A stretch of DNA of 64,000 nt from Actinacidiphila acididurans (lineage in GTDB: Bacteria > Actinomycetota > Actinomycetes > Streptomycetales > Streptomycetaceae). Positions 8,315-16,116 of the stretch are shown here, piece after piece; positions within the stretch are counted from its first letter, which is position 1, and each line of letters begins with the position of its first letter. The notes beneath the pieces were generated by a model. It was given only the letters and a program-made list of their open reading frames with translations. It was not told the DNA's origin and did no database searches. A program made the position numbers and the translations under genes. The stretch lies in assembly GCF_016918855.1 (NCBI RefSeq), contig NZ_JADKYB010000001.1:372001-436000 (forward strand), given 5' to 3'.

Positions 8315-9037
8315 TCAGGCCGCGGTCCGGCCCCCGTCCACCGGGAGCGTGGCCCCGGTGATGTAGCTGGCCCGGTCCGAGGCGAGGAAGACCACCGCGG
8401 CGGCGATCTCCCCGGGCGATGCGTGCCGGCCGAGCAGGGTGGTCTTGCCGATCGGCCCGACCATCTCGATCGGCGCGCCCTCGGTGAGGGTGGGCCCGGG
8501 GGACACGGTGTTGACGCGCACCCCGGAGGTGCCGTACTCCGCCGCCCAGGTGCGGGTCAGCGACTCCACCGCGGCCTTGGTGGCGCTGTAGACCGCGAGG
8601 CCCGGCATGCCGATCTCCGTGGCAATGGTGCTGATGTTGACGACGCTCCCGGCGCCGCGCGCGGCCATGCGCGGGGCTATCGCCGCGGTCAGGAAGAACG
8701 CCGCCCGCACGTTGACCTGGAACGTCTCGTCGTACACGGGGACGGTCTGCTCGTGGGTCGGGGTGAACGGGAAGATGCCCGCGTTGTTCACCAGGATGTC
8801 GACGTCCCCGGCCTCCTCGGCCAGGCGGCCGACCGAGTCGAGGTCGGCCATGTCGGCGGCGACGAACCGCGCCTTGGCGCCGGCTTCCTCCAGGGCGGCG
8901 ACGGTCCGCGCCCCGCGTTCTGCATCGCGCCCGGCCACGATCACCTCCGCGCCCGCCCTGCCGAGCTGAAGGGCGATCTCCCGGCCGATGCCCGAAGTGG
9001 CGCCGGTGACCAGTGCTGTACGTCCTGTGAGCTCCAT
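8315..9037 (-). CDS. Short-chain dehydrogenase/reductase, repressed by adjacent TetR
   Basis: A classical SDR of 240 residues: nucleotide motif TGATSGIG at 11-18, NNAG at 84-87, catalytic Ser136 (NIST), Tyr150 and Lys154 (YSATK), and the closing PVDGGRTAA. Basic residues after the glycine motif and an Arg at 37 suggest NADP(H). It is divergent from a TetR_C_6-like repressor, with two operator dyads between them, as in quinone- or drug-responsive SDR pairs. The oxidised substrate is unknown. The start at 9037 has only a weak ribosome site. Confidence 0.88.
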   Translation of the reverse strand: MELTGRTALVTGATSGIGREIALQLGRAGAEVIVAGRDAERGARTVAALEEAGAKARFVAADMADLDSVGRLAEEAGDVDILVNNAGIFPFTPTHEQTVPVYDETFQVNVRAAFFLTAAIAPRMAARGAGSVVNISTIATEIGMPGLAVYSATKAAVESLTRTWAAEYGTSGVRVNTVSPGPTLTEGAPIEMVGPIGKTTLLGRHASPGEIAAAVVFLASDRASYITGATLPVDGGRTAA

Positions 9038-9175
9038 GGTGGCGTGCCTGATTTCTCTCGTGTCCGGTGAGTGGTGGGTGACTCCTCGGCGACGCTTCGG
9101 CGAGAGGTCCCCGCCCGCCGCGCACGGCGGGCAGCGCGCTCCGCCCCGCGCCCGGGCGCACCGGGTCGCTCGGAT

Positions 9176-9191
9176 TGGAGCAAGCGCTCCA
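9176..9191. promoter_or_regulatory. TetR operator, copy 1
   Basis: TGGAGCAAGCGCTCCA: 6-bp arms TGGAGC/GCTCCA around 4 bases. It lies in the divergent promoter between the SDR gene and the TetR gene and resembles copy 2 at 9210 in its outer TTGGAG/CTCCA half-sites. Confidence 0.65.
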
Positions 9192-9209
9192 TTTTTGGCA
9201 CGCGAGAAT

Positions 9210-9225
9210 TGGAGTGTCAACTCCA
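9210..9225. promoter_or_regulatory. TetR operator, copy 2
   Basis: TGGAGTGTCAACTCCA: arms TGGAGT/ACTCCA around 4 bases, 34 bases from copy 1 (about three helical turns) and 21 bases before the TetR start. Confidence 0.65.
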
Positions 9226-9245
9226 GAAAGAGGTAGCCTGAGGAC

Positions 9246-9914
9246 ATGAACATCGACGAGTCCCCCGCCGCGCCGGCGGGTACCGGCGCTGGGCCGCGCC
9301 TGACCCGCAAGGGCCGGGCGACCCGGGACCGGATCGTGGCCGCCGCCGCGAACCTGATGTTCGAGCGCGGGGTGGCGGGCACCAGCACCGACGACGTACG
9401 CATCGCCGCCGGGGTGAGCACCTCGCAGATCTACCACTACTTCGCGGACAAGTGCGCCCTGGTCAGGGCGGTGATCGCGCACCAGACGCAGGCCGTGCTC
9501 GAGGCCCAGGAGCCGCTGCTGGGCAACCTCGACAGCCTGGAGGCGCTGCGGGCCTGGCGCGATCTGGTGGTCGGCATCCAGCGGGAACGCGAGTGCCAGG
9601 GCGGTTGCCCGATCGGCTCGATGGCCAGCGAGCTGTCCGAGGTCGACAATCTGGCCAGGGCCGACCTGGTGGTCGGCTTCGCCCGCTGGGAGACACCGAT
9701 CCGGCAGGGGCTGCAGGCGATGCGCGACCGCGGCGAACTGACCGCGGACGCCGACCCCGAACACCTTGCGCTCGCCACCTTGTCCGCGCTCCAGGGCGGG
9801 CTGCTGCTCACCCAGCTGCGCCGCGAGACGGCCCCGCTGGAGGCGGCCCTGGACGCGATGCTCGGCCACATCGCCTCCTACGCGACGACGCCGTCCCCGG
9901 CCGCCCCGGCCTGA
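9246..9914 (+). CDS. TetR-family regulator (YxaF/LmrA-like)
   Basis: The protein has 222 residues with a TetR helix-turn-helix at about 25-70 ([38 protein letters not shown]). In the ligand domain [16 protein letters not shown] is characteristic of the TetR_C_6 subgroup, whose members (YxaF, LmrA) respond to flavonoids or antibiotics. It is divergent from the SDR gene and separated from it by two operator dyads, so it should be autoregulatory. Confidence 0.88.
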   Translation: MNIDESPAAPAGTGAGPRLTRKGRATRDRIVAAAANLMFERGVAGTSTDDVRIAAGVSTSQIYHYFADKCALVRAVIAHQTQAVLEAQEPLLGNLDSLEALRAWRDLVVGIQRERECQGGCPIGSMASELSEVDNLARADLVVGFARWETPIRQGLQAMRDRGELTADADPEHLALATLSALQGGLLLTQLRRETAPLEAALDAMLGHIASYATTPSPAAPA

Positions 9915-9935
9915 GGAATGCGCGGGCACCCCTCG

Positions 9936-9956
9936 TTGTTGACGCGATCGCAACAA
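9936..9956. promoter_or_regulatory. Inverted repeat upstream of the L36 paralogue
   Basis: TTGTTG at 9936-9941 and CAACAA at 9951-9956 form a perfect 6-bp dyad with a 9-base centre, 17 bases before the rpmJ start. It may be an operator or part of the leader. It does not look like the Zur box usually found before zinc-free ribosomal protein genes. Confidence 0.35.
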
Positions 9957-9973
9957 GAAAGGCAGGTGCCCCG

Positions 9974-10096
9974 ATGAAGGTCCGCAACTCGCTCCGCTCG
10001 CTGAAGCAGCGCCCCGGCGCCCAGATCGTCCGCCGCCGCGGCCGCGTCTACGTGATCAACCGCAAGGACCCCAGGTCCAAGGCCCGCCAGGGCTGA
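9974..10096 (+). CDS. rpmJ: Ribosomal protein L36, zinc-free paralogue
   Basis: The 40-residue product reads [20 protein letters not shown] then [13 protein letters not shown], an L36 (bL36) protein of the C-minus type. All zinc-ligand cysteines and the histidine of the standard form are missing. Such paralogues replace the zinc-binding form when zinc is scarce. GGCAGG lies upstream at correct spacing. It stands alone, without the other alternative ribosomal proteins (L31, L33, S14, S18) that often accompany it, and is followed by a strong terminator. Confidence 0.92.
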   Translation: MKVRNSLRSLKQRPGAQIVRRRGRVYVINRKDPRSKARQG

Positions 10097-10183
10097 CCCC
10101 GGGACCGGGCGCAGTAACGCCCGCCGGGGAGGTACGGACCCGCGCGCGTGGGGAGAGCGCCGCGGCCGGGCGCGGGAAGGCGA

Positions 10184-10210
10184 ACGGGCCGGTGGTGACC
10201 ACCGGCCCGT
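10184..10210. terminator. Strong hairpin terminator
   Basis: Perfect 13-bp arms (ACGGGCCGGTGGT and its complement) around one base. It ends the rpmJ transcript and may also serve the convergent TetR gene. Confidence 0.75.
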
Positions 10211-10263
10211 AGCCGTACCGCGGTGAAACGAACAAGACGAACAAGACGAACAGGGACGAGGGC

Positions 10264-10953
10264 TCAGGCGCAGGACGCCGGGCCCTCGTCCTGCGTCTGC
10301 GCCTGGCCCGGCCCCTGGGCGCCGTCGGCCTGATCGGAGGTGATCCGCCGGAGCTGGTCCCGGGTCACCGCGGGGTGCGGGCTGGGTGTCGTGCCCGCCG
10401 CGCGCAGGCCGGCCAGCAGGATGTCCAGGTGCCGCCGCCAGGCGTCGGGCGCCACGCTGCCGCTGGTCTCCACGATTCCGCGCAGCGACCAGAACACCGC
10501 CATCACATCGCCCAACTCGACGCCCGGCGCCGCCCGGCCGGCCTGCTGCGCCTGGACCAGCAGTTCGGCCACCAGATCCCGCAGCTTCTCCACGCAGGCG
10601 GTCTTGGTGCGGCCCACCAGCTTGTCCGCGTACCCGCGGTGGTCGCTCAGCGACTGCCCCGCGACCCGCAGGAAGCTCTCCAGGCCGGTGCCATCGGCCA
10701 GCGCCAGCGCCCGCCGGGCCTCCTCGGTCAGCAGGGCCAGCATCTGCCCGGCTATCTCGTCGACCAGGGCCTCCTTGTTGGGGAAGCGGCGGTAGACCGT
10801 GCCGATCCCCACTCCGGCCCGTGACGCGATCAGTTCCATGCTGGCGTCGGTGCCGAACTCGGCGAGCACGTCACGGGCCGCCTCGAGGACGAGCTGGTGG
10901 TTGCGGATCGCGTCCCGCCGCAGCGGCCGGCTCCTCGTGGCTTCCGAAGTCAT
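10264..10953 (-). CDS. TetR-family regulator paired with MFS pump
   Basis: The protein has 229 residues. The helix-turn-helix lies at about 15-60 (DVLAEFGTDASMELIASRAG, then VGIGTVYRRFPNKEALVDEI). The start ATG 10953 is preceded by GGAG at 6 bases; upstream starts would add an unstructured Arg/Pro-rich stretch. It lies 126 bases downstream of the MFS gene on the same strand and probably forms a pump-repressor operon controlled by the dyad at 12560-12579. Confidence 0.86.
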   Translation of the reverse strand: MTSEATRSRPLRRDAIRNHQLVLEAARDVLAEFGTDASMELIASRAGVGIGTVYRRFPNKEALVDEIAGQMLALLTEEARRALALADGTGLESFLRVAGQSLSDHRGYADKLVGRTKTACVEKLRDLVAELLVQAQQAGRAAPGVELGDVMAVFWSLRGIVETSGSVAPDAWRRHLDILLAGLRAAGTTPSPHPAVTRDQLRRITSDQADGAQGPGQAQTQDEGPASCA

Positions 10954-11079
10954 CGTCGCTCCAGGGCGGTTGGCGGCGGGGCTGGCGTCGCCCCTGAGGA
11001 TCATTGTGCGCGACGTCCCGGGCGGGCGGCGCGCTCGCGCGGGCACGATGCGCGCCGGCGGCCGCCCGGGAAGCGCTCG

Positions 11080-12531
11080 TCACTCGGCGGCGGTCACGGC
11101 GGCGGGCTCGGCCTGCGGCTCGCCGGCGGAGGAGTACTCCACCCGCGAGGTGCGGCGGGACACCGGGATCAGGATCGCGGCGACGGCGCCGATCAGCAGG
11201 GCGCCGGCCAGCATCGCGAAGCCGTTGGTGTAGCCGGACTCGCGCGGCAGGCCGTCGGCGGCCGGGCTCGCGGTGACCACACTGGCCATCAGCGCGGCGC
11301 CGATCGAGCCGCCGATGGTACGGATGTTGGCGTTCATGCCGCTGGCCACACCGGTCTGCTCGGCCGGGACGGCGCTCACGATCAGCGTCGACATGGCGGC
11401 GAAGGCCAGGCCGAAGCCCACGCCCATGATGGCCATGGACACGTACAGCTCCCAGGTGTGGGTGTGCGCGAAGGCCAGCATCGCCATGGCGGCGGTGCCC
11501 ACCAGCGAGCCCACCACGACCACGGCCTTGCCGCCGATCCGCGCGGTCAGGGCGGTGGCCCGCAGGCCGGCCAGGAACATCGTGACGGTCAGCGGCAGCA
11601 GGATCAGGCCGGACTGGGTGACGGAGGCGCCGAAGCCGTATCCGGTGGACTTGGGGGTCTGCACGAACTCCGGCAGGAAGGCGAACATCGCGTACATCCC
11701 GACGCCGAACAGCAGCGCCACCAGGTTGGTGGTCCACACGGCCGGCAGCCGCATCATCGACATGTCGATCAGCGGAGTGGCGGCGCGGCGCTCGACCTCG
11801 ACCCAGCCGGCGGCCAGCACCACGGCGGCGGCGAACAGGCCGATCACCCGGCCCGAGCCCCAGCCCCAGACCGGCGCCTGGCTCAGCGCGACGAGCAGCG
11901 CGACCAGCCATGCCGACAGCAGTACGGCCGGCGCCCAGCTGATCCGGCCGGGGGTGCGCACCGGCGACTCGGGCACGAGGATGAAGGCGGCGATCGCGGT
12001 GATCACCGTGATGATCATCGGCAGCCAGAACAGCCAGTGGTAGTTCAGCGCGTTGACGATCGGGCCGGCCAGCACGATGCCGAGGCCGCTGCCGACCGCC
12101 AGCAACGAGGCGATCGCCCCCACCGCGGCGCCGACCTTCTCGCGTGGGAATTCGTCGCGGATGATGCCGAACGCCAAGGGCAGCACACCGCCGCCGATGC
12201 CCTGGATGACCCGGGCGATGATCATCACCTGCACGTTGGTGGCCAGCGCCGCCAGCAGCGAACCCGCCGCCAGAGCGGCGAGGGTGACCACGAACACGCG
12301 CTCCTTGCCGATCATGTCGCCGATCCGGCCCATGATCGGGGTGAATATCGACGCCGACAGCAGATAGGCCGTCAGCACCCACGTCACGGTGTTCTGAGTG
12401 GTGTGGAGATCGGCCTGAATGGTCGGCAGGACGGGGGTGACCAGGGACTGGAGCAACGCGTACGCAGACGTGCTCGCCGCAAGAACGGCGAACGTGACCT
12501 GGTGCGGCGTGCGCCGGGTCTCGGAGGCCAT
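11080..12531 (-). CDS. MFS multidrug efflux transporter (DHA2, 14 TM, EmrB/QacA type)
   Basis: This membrane protein has 483 residues and about 14 predicted membrane spans. Motif A-like GRIGDMIGKERVF follows helix 2, and motif C-like GSGLGIVLAGPIV lies in helix 5, marking a proton-coupled drug antiporter of the DHA2 group. ATG 12531 follows AGGAG. A TetR gene lies downstream on the same strand. A 20-bp dyad upstream of the start is the likely operator. Substrates cannot be read from the sequence. Confidence 0.9.
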   Translation of the reverse strand: MASETRRTPHQVTFAVLAASTSAYALLQSLVTPVLPTIQADLHTTQNTVTWVLTAYLLSASIFTPIMGRIGDMIGKERVFVVTLAALAAGSLLAALATNVQVMIIARVIQGIGGGVLPLAFGIIRDEFPREKVGAAVGAIASLLAVGSGLGIVLAGPIVNALNYHWLFWLPMIITVITAIAAFILVPESPVRTPGRISWAPAVLLSAWLVALLVALSQAPVWGWGSGRVIGLFAAAVVLAAGWVEVERRAATPLIDMSMMRLPAVWTTNLVALLFGVGMYAMFAFLPEFVQTPKSTGYGFGASVTQSGLILLPLTVTMFLAGLRATALTARIGGKAVVVVGSLVGTAAMAMLAFAHTHTWELYVSMAIMGVGFGLAFAAMSTLIVSAVPAEQTGVASGMNANIRTIGGSIGAALMASVVTASPAADGLPRESGYTNGFAMLAGALLIGAVAAILIPVSRRTSRVEYSSAGEPQAEPAAVTAAE

Positions 12532-12559
12532 GGAACTCCTCATCAAAGGGCAACAGGGA

Positions 12560-12579
12560 AACGGAACGATCATTCCGTT
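12560..12579. promoter_or_regulatory. Operator dyad upstream of MFS pump
   Basis: AACGGAA at 12560-12566 and TTCCGTT at 12573-12579, a perfect 7-bp dyad around CGATCA, 29 bases before the pump start. It is the probable binding site of the TetR protein encoded downstream. Confidence 0.65.
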
Positions 12580-13044
12580 CAACCGGGCCGCCGCATCAGG
12601 AATTCCCCTTCCGTTTAGCGCGGAGATGAGGGAAAGAACACAGGGCCACCGGGAATACGCGCCGGGTCGGACTTCCGGGCGCCGTGGAGTACGCCGTTCC
12701 GGACGGGAAGATCCCGAATCGCCACCGCAGGTTTACACCGGGTTCAGGACGCGCTACTTTCTGCGGTGGGAGCGCTCCCATGAAGAGCGGTCGCCACCAG
12801 GCCGTGTACCGGACCACCCGGCCCGCACCACCCGTAGATCGACCGGCCCGCCGCTTCCCATCCTTCCCCGCCACTGGCGGCGGGCCGGTTATGTCCCTCG
12901 GTTCCCGGGCTGTCCGCGGGCCCGCCGGGTAGACGCCCCGTAATCGCCGCGGCCGGGTCAGCCGCGCGCGCCCTTCACCCTTGCGCTGGGCGACCGGGCG
13001 GTCACGGTGTGACACCCTGGTGCACGACGGAGAAGGGACATCCG
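12580..13044. other. Long intergenic region with an orphan CebR box
   Basis: About 465 bases between the divergent MFS and cis-prenyltransferase genes. It contains the CebR-type palindrome described separately. The open frame beginning at ATG 12781 right after that box encodes about 50 basic, Pro-rich residues with no recognisable domain. I do not call it a gene. Confidence 0.5.
12767..12780. promoter_or_regulatory. CebR-type operator (cello-oligosaccharide repressor box)
   Basis: TGGGAGCGCTCCCA matches at all 14 positions the CebR box known from Streptomyces cellulose-utilisation genes. It abuts an ATG at 12781, but no cellulase or ceb transporter follows. Either it controls an unrecognised short gene, or it is left from a lost gene, or it acts at a distance on the flanking genes. 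Confidence 0.65.
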
Positions 13045-13821
13045 ATGCGGATCGCCGATCCCCTTTACGCCCTGTATGCCCGGCGGCTGCGCCGGGAGAT
13101 CCACGACGGGCCGCTGCCCCGGCACATCGGGCTGATCATGGACGGCAACCGGCGCTGGGCGAAGCAGATGGGCATGGCCAACCCCAGCCTGGGCCACAAG
13201 TACGGCGCCGAGCACGTCGACGACGTACTCCTGTGGTGTGAATCGCTGAGCATCCAGCACGTCACCGTGTTCGTCTGCTCGACCGAGAACCTCCAGCGGC
13301 GCGACGACGCCGAAGTGACCTTCCTGATGCGGCTGATCGAGGAAGTGGTCACCGACAAGCTGACCCGCCCCGACGCCAAGTGGCAGGTGCACATCGCCGG
13401 GACGCTCGACATCCTGCCCGACAGCACCGCGCACGTCCTCAAACGCGCGGTGGACGCCACCCGCGACAGCGCCACCGGCTACCACGTCACGCTCGCCATC
13501 GGTTACGGCGGCCGGCAGGAGGTCATCGACGCGCTGCGCGAGCTGATGACCGAACGCTCCGAACAGGGCTGGAGCCTGGCCGACCTGGCCGCGTCCATCG
13601 AGGTGGCCGACATCGGCCGGCACCTGTACACCGCCGGGCGGCCCGATCCGGACCTGGTCATCCGCACCAGCGGCGAACAGCGCCTGTCCAACTTCCTGCT
13701 GTGGCAGAGCGCCTACTCCGAGCTCTACTTCTGCGACGCCTACTGGCCGGCCTTCCGCGAGATCGACTTCCTGCGGGCCCTGCGCAGCTTCTCGGCCCGG
13801 GAGCGGCGGTACGGCAGCTGA
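13045..13821 (+). CDS. uppS: Cis-prenyltransferase (isoprenyl/undecaprenyl diphosphate synthase family)
   Basis: The 258-residue enzyme adds isopentenyl units with cis geometry to an allylic diphosphate. Signature motifs are HIGLIMDGNRRWAK with catalytic Asp33, then VTVFVCSTENLQR, and near the C-terminus DLVIRTSGEQRLSNFLLWQS and ELYFCDAYWPAF with the substrate-binding Arg/Ser/Glu. ATG 13045 follows GAAGGGA. Actinomycetes often have two such genes (a Z-farnesyl or short-chain enzyme and the decaprenyl/undecaprenyl enzyme); which one this is cannot be decided here. Undecaprenyl phosphate carries cell-wall precursors. Confidence 0.9.
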   Translation: MRIADPLYALYARRLRREIHDGPLPRHIGLIMDGNRRWAKQMGMANPSLGHKYGAEHVDDVLLWCESLSIQHVTVFVCSTENLQRRDDAEVTFLMRLIEEVVTDKLTRPDAKWQVHIAGTLDILPDSTAHVLKRAVDATRDSATGYHVTLAIGYGGRQEVIDALRELMTERSEQGWSLADLAASIEVADIGRHLYTAGRPDPDLVIRTSGEQRLSNFLLWQSAYSELYFCDAYWPAFREIDFLRALRSFSARERRYGS

Positions 13822-13855
13822 TCGCGCCCCGCACCGCCCGGCCTATCCTGACCGA

Positions 13856-14584
13856 GTGTTCTCCCCCCAGGGCCCCAGCCTGCGCGATCTGGCCGTACAG
13901 GCGCTGTCTTCCGTCGAGCGCGGATACGACCTGCTGGCCCCCACCTTCGACCACACGCCGTTCCGTACTCCCGACCGTGTCCTGGACGCGGTGACCACCG
14001 CGCTGCGCCCGTTCGGCCCCTTCGAGACGGGCCTTGACGTGTGCTGCGGCACCGGCGCGGGGCTGCGGGTGCTGCGCCCGCTGTGCCGTACCCGGGTGAC
14101 CGGCGTCGACTTCAGCGCCGGGATGCTGGAGCGGGCCCGCGCCGCCGCCGCGGCCGGCCACGGCGCCCCGCCCCGCCAGGAATGGGTACGCGCCGACGTG
14201 CGCGCGCTGCCCTTCACCGGCGCATTCGACCTCGCCGTCAGCTTCGGCGCGTTCGGCCACTTCCTGCCCGCCGAACGGCCGGAACTGTTCACGCAGATCC
14301 GGCGCGCCCTGCGGCCCGGCGGCGTGCTCGCCTTCCCGATCGGCGCCCCGCCGCCGGTCACCTCGCCCTGGTACTGGCTGCTGGCCGGATTCGACGCCGG
14401 CATGCGGGTGCGCAACGCGGTGCGGCGCCCGCCGTTCGTCATGTACTACCGCACCTTCCCGCTCGGCCCGGTCCGCGACGACCTCACCCGGGCCGGCTTC
14501 ACGGTGACCCTGCTGCCGCTGACCGAACTCGGCCGCCGCCCCGACGGCAGCCCCCGCGCCCGCCTGGTGCTGGCCCACGCCTGA
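13856..14584 (+). CDS. Class I SAM-dependent methyltransferase
   Basis: The 242-residue protein starts at GTG 13856, 34 bases after the prenyltransferase gene, so the two are probably co-transcribed. SAM-binding motif I is GLDVCCGTGAGLRVL (about 58-72), with the acidic end of strand 2 in VTGVDFSAGMLERAR and motif II/III in LAVSFGAFGHF and LRPGGVLAFPIG. It belongs to the Methyltransf_11/25 group. The co-transcription could mean a lipid or prenyl substrate, but that is inference. Confidence 0.82.
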   Translation: MFSPQGPSLRDLAVQALSSVERGYDLLAPTFDHTPFRTPDRVLDAVTTALRPFGPFETGLDVCCGTGAGLRVLRPLCRTRVTGVDFSAGMLERARAAAAAGHGAPPRQEWVRADVRALPFTGAFDLAVSFGAFGHFLPAERPELFTQIRRALRPGGVLAFPIGAPPPVTSPWYWLLAGFDAGMRVRNAVRRPPFVMYYRTFPLGPVRDDLTRAGFTVTLLPLTELGRRPDGSPRARLVLAHA

Positions 14585-14637
14585 CCTCCTCGGCGCACGG
14601 GGCGCGGGCCGGCCCCTACGAGTAGGCCAACCGGTGG

Positions 14638-14649
14638 CAGAACGTTCTG
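14638..14649. promoter_or_regulatory. AGAACGTTCT operator A (FAD oxidase promoter, upstream copy)
   Basis: CAGAACGTTCTG is a perfect 12-bp palindrome just before the -35 box of the oxidase-secY unit. It is one of a family of sites repeated across 14.6-37.7 kb. Confidence 0.75.
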
Positions 14650-14651
14650 TC

Positions 14652-14679
14652 TTGACGCTGCGGGGCGACGTTGTATCGT
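14652..14679 (+). promoter_or_regulatory. Promoter of the FAD oxidase-secY operon
   Basis: TTGACG at 14652-14657 and TATCGT at 14674-14679, 16 bases apart, lie exactly between operators A and B. Repressor bound at both sites would occlude the promoter. Confidence 0.6.
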
Positions 14680-14686
14680 CATGAGG

Positions 14687-14698
14687 CAGAACGTTCTT
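14687..14698. promoter_or_regulatory. AGAACGTTCT operator B (FAD oxidase promoter, downstream copy)
   Basis: CAGAACGTTCTT, 49 bases downstream of operator A and followed by TTCCGTC, then the AGGAGG ribosome site of the oxidase. The pair A/B has the same geometry as the pair at 31666/31718. Confidence 0.72.
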
Positions 14699-14720
14699 TC
14701 CGTCAGGAGGAGATGCACTC

Positions 14721-16115
14721 ATGACACCACCGAAGGACCAGCGCCTCAGCCGGCTCGTCGACGCCTTGGAGCGGTCCATCGGCGCCGGCCGTGCGGTCAC
14801 CGCCGGGCCGGATTACGACGCCGGGCGGCACGTGTGGAACGGCGCTGTGTCCTTCCGCCCCGGCGTGATCGTGCGGTGCGACGATCCCTCCGAGGCCCGG
14901 ACCGCGGTGCTGGCCGCGCGGGAATTCGGGGTGCCCCTGTCGGTGCGTGGCGGTGGCCATGACTGGGCCGGGAGGGCGCTGAACGACGGCGGTCTCACCC
15001 TCGACCTCGCCGGGTTGCGCCGGGTGACGGTGGATCCCGTGGCCAGGGTCGCCGAGGTCTCCGGAGGGGCTTTCGCCGGTGACGTCGTCCGTGCCGCCCA
15101 GCCCTTCGGCCTGACCGCCGCTACCGGCACCGCCGGCTCCGTCGGCATGGCGGGCCTCACACTCGGTGGCGGATACGGACCGCTCAGCGGTCGACTCGGA
15201 CTCGCGTCGGACAATCTCGTGTCCGCGGACGTGGTGCTCGCCGACGGCACGGCGGTGACCGTGGACGAAGAGCGGACACCGGACCTGTTCTGGGCGCTGC
15301 GCGGTGGTGGCGGCAACTTCGGACTGGTCACCTCGATGCGCGTACGTCTGCACGCCGTGCCGACCCTGCTGTCCGGCATCGTGATGTTCCCGTGGGCACA
15401 GACGGCGTCGGTGCTCGCCGGACTTGCGGAGCTGTTGCCCGAGAGCCCGGATGACCTGACGGTGCAGTTCGGTGTCCTCCTCGGCCCCATGGGTGAACCC
15501 GTGGTGTTCCTCGCCCCCACCTGGAGTGGCCACGACGCCGCGGCGGGCGAACGCGCGCTGGCGCGGCTCGACACCCTCGGCAAACCCCTGGTCTCCCGAC
15601 TCGGCCCGACGACCATGCCCGAGATGCTCGCCGGCGTCGACGCGCAGTTCCCCTTCGGCCGCCACGTGGAGATCCGCACCCGTTCGGTGTCCGAGATCAC
15701 CCTTGGAGTGTCCGACATCCTGCATCTCGCGGGCTCCACGCTGACTTCGTCCTTCTCCGCGGTATCCGTGCACAGCCTGCATGGAGCCGCCACCCGGATA
15801 CCCGTGACACAGACGGCATTCGGCAACCGCGACCCGCACCTCATGATCGAGATCATCGCCGTCTGGGAACCTGATGACGACCGGTCATCGGAGCACCGCG
15901 CCTGGGCGGGCAACCTGTCCTCCGCCCTGGAGGGTGAGGCACTGCCGGGCGGCTATCCCAACCTCCTCGGGCCCGACGAGGCCGTACAGATCGCACATGC
16001 CTACGGTCCGAACGCCGACCGGCTGCTGGCAGTGAAGCGCCGGTTCGATCCCGACAACGTCTTCCGCGCGACCCCCCTGCCCATGACTCAGCTCCAGCAC
16101 GTCGAGGGGCACTAG
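14721..16115 (+). CDS. FAD-linked oxidase with BBE domain
   Basis: The protein has 464 residues. It has a PCMH-type FAD-binding domain (about 45-215) with SVRGGGHDWAGRA, whose His80 is the usual site of covalent FAD attachment. In the second covalent site, where bicovalent members have Cys, this protein reads GTAGSVGMAG, so only the His bond is expected. GLTLGGGYGPLSGRLGLASD is the conserved FAD loop. The C-terminal RFDPDNVFRATPLP is the BBE (berberine-bridge) tail. Members oxidise sugars, alkaloids or phenolic compounds with O2. AGGAGG precedes ATG 14721. secY starts 1 base after its stop. Confidence 0.88.
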   Translation: MTPPKDQRLSRLVDALERSIGAGRAVTAGPDYDAGRHVWNGAVSFRPGVIVRCDDPSEARTAVLAAREFGVPLSVRGGGHDWAGRALNDGGLTLDLAGLRRVTVDPVARVAEVSGGAFAGDVVRAAQPFGLTAATGTAGSVGMAGLTLGGGYGPLSGRLGLASDNLVSADVVLADGTAVTVDEERTPDLFWALRGGGGNFGLVTSMRVRLHAVPTLLSGIVMFPWAQTASVLAGLAELLPESPDDLTVQFGVLLGPMGEPVVFLAPTWSGHDAAAGERALARLDTLGKPLVSRLGPTTMPEMLAGVDAQFPFGRHVEIRTRSVSEITLGVSDILHLAGSTLTSSFSAVSVHSLHGAATRIPVTQTAFGNRDPHLMIEIIAVWEPDDDRSSEHRAWAGNLSSALEGEALPGGYPNLLGPDEAVQIAHAYGPNADRLLAVKRRFDPDNVFRATPLPMTQLQHVEGH

Positions 16116-16116
16116 G

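Noticed and set aside
12781..12933. A short secreted cellulase or binding protein after the CebR box
   Set aside because: The 50 codons show no signal peptide or domain.
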